Shown piece after piece: positions 1 through 6,049 of a stretch of 11,416 nucleotides of DNA. Under the pieces are notes generated by a model. The model ran no database searches. It was not told the DNA's origin and saw nothing but the letters and a program-made list of their open reading frames with translations. The stretch is taken from NCBI GenBank assembly GCA_030039935.1, contig JASHUQ010000086.1, forward strand, positions 1-11,416. Reading direction: 5' to 3'. The number at the start of each line of letters is the position of its first letter. Positions within the stretch are counted from its first letter, which is position 1. Made by a program: the position numbers and the translations under genes. Source of the DNA: Microcaldota archaeon (GTDB lineage Archaea; Micrarchaeota; Micrarchaeia; Micrarchaeales; Micrarchaeaceae).

Positions 1-2
1 GA

Positions 3-137
3 AACCTAATACATAATTCTACACCACTTGGTGAAAAATTTTATAATTTGTATATATGGGAAACCTACTACAACAAAAATGGCAGCAATTCCACGACTTT
101 AGTGGTAGTTACGATACCGGAGTTAACAGCCACATGA
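3..137 (+). CDS. Possible 3' end of a plus-strand gene, product unknown
   Basis: The frame beginning at base 3 is open from the window edge to a TGA at 135-137 and encodes 44 residues ending in VVVTIPELTAT. The segment is rich in Asn, Thr and Tyr (for example NGSNSTT), with N-x-S/T sequons, which resembles exported or surface proteins of archaea. The other two plus frames stop within the first 15 bases, so this is the only plus frame that could continue from the left. No family is recognisable from this tail. It would converge on the minus-strand alba gene. It could equally be a chance open stretch. Confidence 0.35.
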   Translation, partial: NLIHNSTPLGEKFYNLYIWETYYNKNGSNSTTLVVVTIPELTAT

Positions 138-177
138 TGTACAATAGCGGATCTCTTTGCAATTAGATATAATGGTC

Positions 178-184
178 AAAAAAA
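178..184 (-). terminator. Oligo-T run downstream of alba
   Basis: Seven consecutive A on the plus strand read as T7 on the minus strand, about 63 bases beyond the alba stop codon. Archaeal RNA polymerase commonly terminates at such T tracts without a hairpin. The rest of 138-246 is AT-rich and shows no gene that I can support. Confidence 0.35.
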
Positions 185-246
185 GGATTTAAATTTCAAT
201 ATACAAATAAAGGCTAAGTGTTTAACTAAGTAATTGAATAGTTTTC

Positions 247-864
247 CTACTTCTTTATAATAATCTGTATCGAGCTTATCTTCGACCTTGTTCCGTCCTC
301 GTTTGTTAACTCTTCAGACTTTATGTTGATTCCTGGGCCGCTTGGGTCCTTTATTGCCGGGACAAACCTGTTCCTTGTTATTTCAATGACATCAACAGCC
401 TTTGATGTCGAGTTTCCCCTCGCCTTTATCACAACTCCTGGAACCCCGTTGTTCATCTGCGTTACAACAGCCAATACATAGTTCATTGTCGGTTTCTTTC
501 CTATGTACACAGTGCTTTCCTGTGTAAGGTTCTCAGGCTTTGTCTGAGAGGTTGATGCAAGAATCTGTATAAAGCTCACATTTGACTTTGTCCCATCCTC
601 ATTTGACAACTCTTCAGATCCTATTGTTATGTGGTTTGTGCTTGGATCCTTTATGTCTTGCAGGAATCTCTTCCTTACTATCTCTGCAACATCTATCGCC
701 CTTGATATCGCATTTCCCCTTGCTTTTATTGTTACCTCCTTCGCGCCGCTGTTGAATTGGGTTACAACAGCCAATACATAGTTCATGGTCGGTTTCTTCC
801 CTATAAAAACGACATTTTGCTGTAGCTCTTTGTTTGATTGTGTTTGTGCTTCTGTTTCCTGCAT
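247..864 (-). CDS. alba: Double Alba chromatin protein (two tandem Alba domains)
   Basis: Alba is a small archaeal DNA/RNA-binding protein that works as a dimer to compact chromatin. This 205-residue protein contains two complete Alba domains in one chain, about 17-104 and 117-205, in an exact 100-residue register. Each carries the family signature [16 protein letters not shown] (21-36 and 121-136), the KARGN segment (47-51, 147-151) and the SEELxNEDGT segment. The lysine pair matching the nucleic-acid-binding and acetylation site of Sulfolobus Alba is kept in both domains (K23/K24, K123/K124). A hand alignment gives 56 identities in 88 ungapped positions. Normal Alba is about 90 residues, so this is a fused dimer with a short linker (105-116, [12 protein letters not shown]) and a 16-residue polar N-terminal extension. 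The start is ATG with only a weak ribosome site. It has its own TATA box near 936-943, inside the 3' end of the preceding gene. Confidence 0.93.
   Translation of the reverse strand: MQETEAQTQSNKELQQNVVFIGKKPTMNYVLAVVTQFNSGAKEVTIKARGNAISRAIDVAEIVRKRFLQDIKDPSTNHITIGSEELSNEDGTKSNVSFIQILASTSQTKPENLTQESTVYIGKKPTMNYVLAVVTQMNNGVPGVVIKARGNSTSKAVDVIEITRNRFVPAIKDPSGPGINIKSEELTNEDGTRSKISSIQIIIKK
461..804 (-). repeat. Internal 300-bp-spaced duplication within alba
   Basis: The DNA for the two [15 protein letters not shown] segments lies at 461-504 and 761-804, exactly 300 bp apart. The first 26 bases (461-486 and 761-786) are identical and only two mismatches occur in the 44 bases. Elsewhere the two halves of the gene diverge more, including at silent positions. 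This fits tandem gene duplication with stronger constraint, or local gene conversion, over the nucleic-acid-binding segment. Confidence 0.85.
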
Positions 865-935
865 TTGCCCACTTGTTTTGTTTGCTTTTTTTGCTTACTT
901 TTTATTGCGACTAAACTAATTATTGCACAATCAGG

Positions 936-943
936 TATTTAAA
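936..943 (-). promoter_or_regulatory. TATA box of alba, containing a PadR-like half-site
   Basis: On the minus strand this reads TTTAAATA, a good archaeal TATA element, about 72 bases upstream of the alba ATG, which would give a leader near 50 nt. It overlaps the stop codon of the preceding gene. The surrounding 11 bases (937-947, ATAGTTTAAAT on the minus strand) match exactly the half-site of the palindrome in front of the padR operon. Confidence 0.45.
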
Positions 944-1846
944 CTATTTGTTGTCCATAATTTTTTTCATTTCCCTTTCAATGTTTATCGCTATTCCGAA
1001 TTCATCAAGCGTATGAAGAGGATAAGCTATGGATATGTCTCTAAGCAGCTTTGCCTCTGAATATATTCCTGAATTTCTTGCTAACCTCATTTCAGACTGG
1101 ATCGACTTGTATATCTTGATTAGAAGGCTTTCTGACAGTTCTATTATGTGATTCTCATCCATCTTTTTATCCAGTATTATCTTCCTTATCTGGCTGTCGG
1201 CCCATACGCTTTGTTCATCATCAACAGTGAAGACTTTTCCAAGAGACCTCATGAATTCTGGAGAAACAGGATAAAACACTTTGTAGAATATGAAGCCGAA
1301 CGGCCTAGAGTATGCATCCCTTATGAGAATATTGGTTGCTATTATCCTGTCGTTCCAGTCTTCCAGTTTTCCTATGCTATCAAACACATCTATTACATAT
1401 TTTGTAGGCTCACCAATCTGGTATCCAAGCCCTTCAACAAGGTTTCTGAGCGCCCTTGCGTGCTTTTCCCTTGCCTTTGACACTTGCAAGAAGTATTTCG
1501 AGAATTCGGTGTGGTTGTACGAAGCCGATTGGCTGCCTGACCATTTCTTGGCAATGCCTCCCATAGCCTCTAATCCGTAATGGAATTGGTTTAGTATGTG
1601 GATTACGTCTTTTATGTCAAACAGAACTCCATTTGGAAGCCTTACGTGCCTGTTTGTCACCTCTCCCTTCTTTCTTCTGAAATTTATGAAGCTTATGGCG
1701 TGCTTTATCGCATTTATGTTGCTCTCTTTTGCATACTTGTATATGTAAGGGCGCGTCCATTCTGGAACTCCATATCTTTTCATGGATGCGCTTATAAGAG
1801 AATCGTATAAAGGGTTCACCCTACCACAGTAAGTTATTGATTTCAA
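944..1846 (-). CDS. Unrecognised 300-residue helical protein, last gene of the ABC operon
   Basis: I do not recognise this protein. It has no signal peptide and no clear membrane segment, so it is probably cytoplasmic. The sequence is rich in charged and aromatic residues and looks largely helical. Polar and acidic positions occur in successive predicted helices (Q87, H89 and E93; E127 and H129; E162 to D166; D209 to E211), which faintly recalls ferritin-like or other metal-binding helical bundles. No strict ExxH motif is present, so I do not assign that fold. The start shown is TTG, with AAGGT eight bases upstream, only 11 bases after the secreted-protein gene ends, which implies co-transcription. 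An ATG at residue 22 (1783) is an alternative start. The position at the end of the PadR-ABC-secreted protein operon suggests a role linked to the envelope system, but that is inference. Confidence 0.8.
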   Translation of the reverse strand: MKSITYCGRVNPLYDSLISASMKRYGVPEWTRPYIYKYAKESNINAIKHAISFINFRRKKGEVTNRHVRLPNGVLFDIKDVIHILNQFHYGLEAMGGIAKKWSGSQSASYNHTEFSKYFLQVSKAREKHARALRNLVEGLGYQIGEPTKYVIDVFDSIGKLEDWNDRIIATNILIRDAYSRPFGFIFYKVFYPVSPEFMRSLGKVFTVDDEQSVWADSQIRKIILDKKMDENHIIELSESLLIKIYKSIQSEMRLARNSGIYSEAKLLRDISIAYPLHTLDEFGIAINIEREMKKIMDNK

Positions 1847-1857
1847 TATTTTTAACC

Positions 1858-3471
1858 TTACGCTTTTGCCTTCTTTTTCATTCCCTTCATTCTTCTCCTC
1901 AATACCAGGACAACTATTACCACAACAACTACAGCGGCAACAGCATATTCATATGTATTTGAGCCGGACGAGTTCACAACCTCTGCATAGTAGTTGTTCG
2001 ATCCAGAATACTGCTGGTTTGTCGCGCCGTTGGGCTGCCTCCACTGCTCGTACAAAGTTACAGGATATGTTCCTGGATTGCCAGTGCTCACAACGCTTAC
2101 ATAGAATGTAACATTTGTCGACTGGCCTGGGGCAAGCGATGTGATGTAGCTTACTGGAGTTACAGGCGTTATTGGATAAAGGGACTGCAAACTGAAGGAT
2201 ATCTGCTGCGCCTCCTCATTCCCTATGTTCTTTACTACAAAGGTTAACGGCTTGTATGTGCTTCCTGGGAGAAGCGAGGAGCTGGCAGCCGTCACATTGA
2301 ATATTGCGCCGCTCTGCACCTTTATTGGAATATACTCCATTTGGGTTACATTGCCCTTGTAGTTCGCGTGTGTGTATTTTATCCTCACTGGAAGAGTGTA
2401 GTTCGACTGGTTTGCATTCTTGTTAGCGCTTATGAAAACGTTTTCCTGGACGCTTGCGCTTTGCGCCAGCGTTCCTATGAAGAAATAGGAGGCGGTTCCG
2501 CTTGCGCTTATACCTGTTCCGTTAAGGAACTGCACACTCACGTTGTTTGCCTGTCCAGTCCCTATGTTCTGCAAGAGAACTGTTACTGTCTGGTTTCCTC
2601 CTGGATTCAGCTCTGTTGGCACAGAGTTTATTATGCTCGCTGCGATATTCGGCTGGTTCAGGAGAACATTCAGAGATATGTTTTCTATTTCTGTGGTTGA
2701 GACGTTTGCATCTGATGTGTAGCTTACCTTTACTGGAAGATAGTTTATTCCAGAAGAGATGTTCTGCGATGCGAATATTTGTGCTGTTGTGCTTCCTTCC
2801 GATCCTGACTGTATTATTCCGAGGTTGAACCTGTTCGCGCCATCGGCAGAGAAAACGCTGGAGTTGAGTATGCTGAGAGACACGTTCCTAGCCGCACCAT
2901 CTCCCGTGTTCACGGCGCTTATTGCAATAGAGAAATCATGCCCTGGAACAATAGATGTTGATGGGATTCCGTTGAGTTCGACATCCGGATTTCCATACAC
3001 GTATATGTATATAGGTATTTGCGACTGCGCAGCAACATCGTAGTTTGTCTCCCCGTTGCTTTGCACAGTTGTATAGTATGCCATTATGTAGAGAGTGTAC
3101 TCCCCTTCTGGAAGAGTTGATGGTATGTGCACATTATATGTAAAAAGCCTGTTGCTCACCCCTCCATAGACCCCAGTCCCTATCCCATCTACTATGAATG
3201 AATATGATGGGGATACGCTGATCAGCGGGCTTGCAGATGTTATTTCCAGATTCACATCATTCAGATTTGATGTATATGAATTGAACAAAAGGAACGATAT
3301 TGTTATGTTGTCCCCTGCTATCACAGGTTGTGGCGATATCGTAAGATTAACAGTTGACAGCGCATCTTGAGGAGTTGTTGTTACCTGGGCAGATGCAAAA
3401 GACGCGATAACCGCTATCGCCATCAATGCGATCAGAATGTTTCTTACAATTTTTTTGTTTTCGTTTTTCAT
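1858..3471 (-). CDS. Secreted, C-terminally anchored COG1361/NEW3-like multi-domain surface protein
   Basis: The 537-residue product starts with a signal peptide: basic MKNENKKIVR, a hydrophobic core at about 11-27, and a likely cleavage after SFASA at 28. It ends with a single membrane helix (about 509-524, AVAAVVVVVIVVLVL) followed by RRRMKGMKKKAKA, a stop-transfer tail facing the cytoplasm. Between them lie about four beta-sandwich-like repeats with the recurring pattern 'PG...F.I...N.GTG.A.NVSV.ILN', typical of the COG1361 (S-layer-like), CARDB or NEW3 groups in archaea. Roughly sixteen N-x-S/T sequons suggest heavy N-glycosylation. COG1361 proteins are often encoded beside ABC-2 or RND-type exporters, and here the permease gene lies 19 bases upstream. 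The protein is probably the extracellular partner or substrate-handling part of that transporter. GTGA ahead of the ATG is a plausible ribosome site. Confidence 0.85.
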   Translation of the reverse strand: MKNENKKIVRNILIALMAIAVIASFASAQVTTTPQDALSTVNLTISPQPVIAGDNITISFLLFNSYTSNLNDVNLEITSASPLISVSPSYSFIVDGIGTGVYGGVSNRLFTYNVHIPSTLPEGEYTLYIMAYYTTVQSNGETNYDVAAQSQIPIYIYVYGNPDVELNGIPSTSIVPGHDFSIAISAVNTGDGAARNVSLSILNSSVFSADGANRFNLGIIQSGSEGSTTAQIFASQNISSGINYLPVKVSYTSDANVSTTEIENISLNVLLNQPNIAASIINSVPTELNPGGNQTVTVLLQNIGTGQANNVSVQFLNGTGISASGTASYFFIGTLAQSASVQENVFISANKNANQSNYTLPVRIKYTHANYKGNVTQMEYIPIKVQSGAIFNVTAASSSLLPGSTYKPLTFVVKNIGNEEAQQISFSLQSLYPITPVTPVSYITSLAPGQSTNVTFYVSVVSTGNPGTYPVTLYEQWRQPNGATNQQYSGSNNYYAEVVNSSGSNTYEYAVAAVVVVVIVVLVLRRRMKGMKKKAKA

Positions 3472-3490
3472 GTTTTCACTTTTTTTATCA

Positions 3491-4612
3491 TCAATCTATT
3501 GTGCTTTTGAAAAGGAATATGCTCAATGCCGTGAGCACAATGGCAGTTGCTATGAGCACTCCAAAATCAACAGCTATGTTTGCTATTGGATAGCTTCCAA
3601 GGAGTATGACCCTTCTAAATCCATCTAGCGCATATGTCATTGGGTTCACAACGCTTATCGCCTGTAATACTGGCGGGAAGCTCGAGACCGGTATTATTCC
3701 TCCGGAGAGGAACCAGAGCGGCAGCCCAACAGCCTGCGAGAATATCGCATACGCATTGATGTTCTTCATGCGCGATGCGATTATCGCTGAAACAGAAGTG
3801 AAGCACACCATCAGTATGGCTCCAAGCAGAAATATCCATACAAGGCCTATAAGCCCCATTGCAATTGTGGATCCATCGGCTATTCCTATTATCAAAACTA
3901 TTACAACAAAGAGCGTGGATTGTACCATGCCGGAAAGAACCCTTCCAAGGATTATTGCGCTCTTGTTTATCGGAGTTATAAGGAATGACTTTATGTTTCC
4001 TCCAAGCCTATCTGTTATCAGCGATATTCCTCCTCCAAAGAGGGCGCTGAACACTATCACCATTCCTATGACTCCTGAGAAAAGGAATGTCTTGTAGCTT
4101 CCAGAAGCTCCGTTGACTGGAGTTGAAACAACGCCAGCATCAGAACCTGTAGGCTCGTAGAACTCGCTCTGGAAGCTTTGAGGAGATTCTAGCTGCGCCG
4201 CCCTCTGCTGTATAACTGGAAGTATTTCGCTTGTCTCTGTGTATTGAACATTGGTGTAGTAAACGTCTATAGCTGTTTGCCCTGTGCTAGATGGGAAATT
4301 CGGAAGTATTACAATAACAAAGTTGACCTGTCCTGAATTAAGCAGGTCGAACGCCTGATCCTGAGATATGACTGTCTGCACAACAATCAGGTTCTGCAGT
4401 TCAAGGGAGTTTATGAACTGTATAGATTGGGGATTGTTGGCGTAGTTGACAACAGCGACAGGGACATTGCTTACGCCGCTTCCAAGATATCCAAACAATA
4501 GTATTATGAAAAGGGGGAATATCGCAGACCTTATTATATTAGTTCTAATGTTTGCCCTGAATATAAGCATTTCCCTCTTGTACAAAGCTATAGAGTCGCT
4601 TAAAAGGCTCAT
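3491..4612 (-). CDS. ABC-2 type transporter permease
   Basis: This integral membrane protein of about 373 residues is the membrane subunit of an ABC exporter. One membrane helix lies near the N-terminus (segment IIRSAIFPLFIILLFGYLG). A long extracellular region of about 125 residues follows, with the family-typical VPVAVVNYAN start. Then come about five helices, including the ABC-2 signatures LSGGIIPVSSFPP and VNPMTYALDGFRR near the end. The arrangement fits the ABC2_membrane/DrrB-like family. I chose the ATG at 4612, which overlaps the ATPase stop codon as TAATG and has AGGTG six bases upstream. A GTG three codons earlier (4621) is in frame but lies only two bases after GGAGGT and directly follows an in-frame stop. 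The one-base overlap indicates translational coupling with the ATPase and equal stoichiometry. Confidence 0.92.
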   Translation of the reverse strand: MSLLSDSIALYKREMLIFRANIRTNIIRSAIFPLFIILLFGYLGSGVSNVPVAVVNYANNPQSIQFINSLELQNLIVVQTVISQDQAFDLLNSGQVNFVIVILPNFPSSTGQTAIDVYYTNVQYTETSEILPVIQQRAAQLESPQSFQSEFYEPTGSDAGVVSTPVNGASGSYKTFLFSGVIGMVIVFSALFGGGISLITDRLGGNIKSFLITPINKSAIILGRVLSGMVQSTLFVVIVLIIGIADGSTIAMGLIGLVWIFLLGAILMVCFTSVSAIIASRMKNINAYAIFSQAVGLPLWFLSGGIIPVSSFPPVLQAISVVNPMTYALDGFRRVILLGSYPIANIAVDFGVLIATAIVLTALSIFLFKSTID

Positions 4613-5598
4613 TATCTCCACCTACCTCCCATTCTCCCTCCTTTCATTTCCCCGGATTCGTCCCTCATCCCTTTCCCTGTAAGTTTTATGAACACATCAT
4701 CAAGAGTCGGAAGGTGCTCCCCTATTGACAAGACATCAACCTTCTCCCTGTCTATAGCAGCCGATATCTTTGTAAACTCGGATTCCTTGCCCTTTTCCAA
4801 AATTGCCGTTACCTTCTCCCCTTTTGCTGTCGCTATTATCCCGAATTTTGATTTTAGAAGCGATACTACCTTTTGCGCATCGTTGTTTCCAACAACAACT
4901 TCGAGGATCTTTCCGCTTCCAGCTATTCTCTTTATCTCGGATGGGGTTCCGAGAGCTATCACCTTTCCATGATCTATTATGGCTATCCTGTCGCAAAGCG
5001 TATCCGCCTCTTCTAGATACTGCGTTGTGAGCAGTATTGTTGTGCCATCCTTGTTCAATTCCTTTATCCTGTCCCACATTGTTGTCCTGTTCTGGACATC
5101 TAGGCCGGTTGTAGGCTCGTCCAGAAGCAGTATTTTTGGCTCCTGTATCATGGCCCTTACAAGGCCGAGTCTTCTCTGCATTCCCCCGGAGAAGGTTCCG
5201 GTTTTCTTGTCTGCGAATGCCATGAGATCGGATTCCTCCAGCGCCTCCTTTATCCTTTTTCCTACCTCTTGCTTTGGTATGTGGTAGAGCTCAGCGAACA
5301 ACTGCAGGTTTTGCCTTGCGGTGAGGTCAGCCTCCACTACCGTTTCCTGCGTCATAAGCCCCATTAGCTGCTTCGCCTTTGCATGGCTCTTTTGCAGGTC
5401 CATTCCAGCAATTGTTATCTTCCCAGATGTTGGGATAAGAAGGGTAAGAAGCATGTTTATTGTTGTTGTTTTTCCTGCGCCGTTGGGGCCGAGCAGCCCG
5501 AATATCTCTCCCTCTTTTATGCTCAGGGAAACATCGCTAACGGCTGTCAGGTCTCCGAATTTCTTGACAAGGTGCTCTATTTTGATTATATCATTCAT
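4612..5598 (-). CDS. ABC transporter ATP-binding protein, DrrA-like
   Basis: This is the nucleotide-binding subunit that powers the neighbouring ABC-2 permease. All core motifs are visible: Walker A GPNGAGKTT (37-45), Q-loop Q84 in MTQET, signature SGGMQ (137-141) and Walker B ILLLDEP (156-162) with the following TTGLD D-loop. The switch position that is usually His is Gln here (Q193 in LLTTQYLEEAD). That substitution is normal in the DrrA (daunorubicin resistance) subfamily, so the enzyme is probably active. The C-terminal third (about 225-315) corresponds to the accessory domain of DrrA-type ATPases, and the last residues are Gly/Arg-rich. The gene begins four bases after padR ends, with GTGA overlapping the padR stop as ribosome site. 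The exported substrate cannot be read from the sequence. Confidence 0.95.
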   Translation of the reverse strand: MNDIIKIEHLVKKFGDLTAVSDVSLSIKEGEIFGLLGPNGAGKTTTINMLLTLLIPTSGKITIAGMDLQKSHAKAKQLMGLMTQETVVEADLTARQNLQLFAELYHIPKQEVGKRIKEALEESDLMAFADKKTGTFSGGMQRRLGLVRAMIQEPKILLLDEPTTGLDVQNRTTMWDRIKELNKDGTTILLTTQYLEEADTLCDRIAIIDHGKVIALGTPSEIKRIAGSGKILEVVVGNNDAQKVVSLLKSKFGIIATAKGEKVTAILEKGKESEFTKISAAIDREKVDVLSIGEHLPTLDDVFIKLTGKGMRDESGEMKGGRMGGRWR

Positions 5599-5602
5599 GA
5601 GC

Positions 5603-5956
5603 TCACTTGAAAAGCTTGTTTGCCTCCTTCATTGTGCTGATCATCATTTTCCCAACAGATTTCAGCGCTGCAGAGCCCTCCCTTGTTATTTTGTAGTACT
5701 TTTGCGCCCTTCCGCCATGAAGCTTAACGTGCATTTTTATGTAGCCGGATTTTTCCAGGACCTTCAGAGCATTGTAGGTGTCGTTCTTTATTGTGGGCCC
5801 AAAGAAATCGCAGAAGCCCGATTTTTCGAACTCCTTAATTAATGCATATGAATAAATATCGCCTATTTTCAGTCTTCCCAGTATCCTTATCTTGAGTATT
5901 ACCCTCTTTAGCTCCATAGGCATGAACTGAGAAGCGTACTGCGATGTTTTGTCCAC
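5603..5956 (-). CDS. PadR-family winged-helix transcriptional regulator
   Basis: The 117-residue product has the PadR layout: N-terminal helices (LKRVILKIRILGRLKIGDIYSYALIKEF), the recognition helix region ending TYNALKVLEKSGYIK (about 60-74), and the wing with GGRAQKYYKITREG (81-94). A short C-terminal helix probably serves dimerisation. PadR proteins are usually repressors that bind palindromic sites in their own promoter, respond to small toxic ligands, and often sit next to ABC exporters, as here. It is the first gene of the operon. The GTG start is supported by GGAG five bases upstream (5962-5965). ATGs at residues 12 and 14 are less well placed. The 20-bp palindrome at 5985-6004 is the likely autoregulatory operator. 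Confidence 0.88.
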   Translation of the reverse strand: MDKTSQYASQFMPMELKRVILKIRILGRLKIGDIYSYALIKEFEKSGFCDFFGPTIKNDTYNALKVLEKSGYIKMHVKLHGGRAQKYYKITREGSAALKSVGKMMISTMKEANKLFK

Positions 5957-5968
5957 ACAAACTCCAAA

Positions 5969-5979
5969 ATAGTTTAAAT
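5969..5979. promoter_or_regulatory. Extra half-site of the presumed PadR operator
   Basis: ATAGTTTAAAT is repeated exactly 16 bp to the left of the identical half in the main palindrome (5985-5995). It lies between the predicted transcription start and the ribosome site of padR, where a second repressor dimer could bind. Confidence 0.5.
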
Positions 5980-5984
5980 CAAAT

Positions 5985-6004
5985 ATAGTTTAAATTTAAA
6001 CTAT
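5985..6004. promoter_or_regulatory. Perfect 20-bp palindrome, candidate PadR operator
   Basis: ATAGTTTAAATTTAAACTAT is perfectly self-complementary. It spans the transcription start predicted from the TATA element at 6023-6030, so a bound dimer would block initiation. The position directly before the padR gene and the repeat of one half nearby suit an autoregulated repressor site. Because it is AT-rich, part of it could instead act as an alternative TATA element. Confidence 0.6.
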
Positions 6005-6022
6005 TATATAGCATAATTAAGA

Positions 6023-6030
6023 TATATAAA
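6023..6030 (-). promoter_or_regulatory. TATA box of the padR-ABC operon
   Basis: TTTATATA on the minus strand, about 26 bp from a predicted start near position 6000. It lies in the 93-bp gap after dnaG. The leader would be about 44 nt and would include the GGAG ribosome site of padR. Confidence 0.55.
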
Positions 6031-6049
6031 GCTTTGCTGGAGGATTTGA

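Noticed and set aside
24..33. Small inverted repeat near the left edge
   Set aside because: The stem is about five pairs with a two-base loop and no T tract follows, so it is probably chance.
3606..4097. Plus-strand open frame of 163 codons opposite the permease
   Set aside because: The permease frame has strong family signatures; the antisense frame has no start signals or recognisable motifs.
5018..5026. Loss of the switch His in the ABC ATPase (Gln instead) as a sign of inactivity
   Set aside because: Gln at this position (TTQYLEEAD) is usual in DrrA-type ATPases and all other motifs are intact.
5321..5842. Plus-strand open frame of 173 codons opposite the ATPase and padR
   Set aside because: It crosses two genes with clear families on the other strand and has no promoter or ribosome site.
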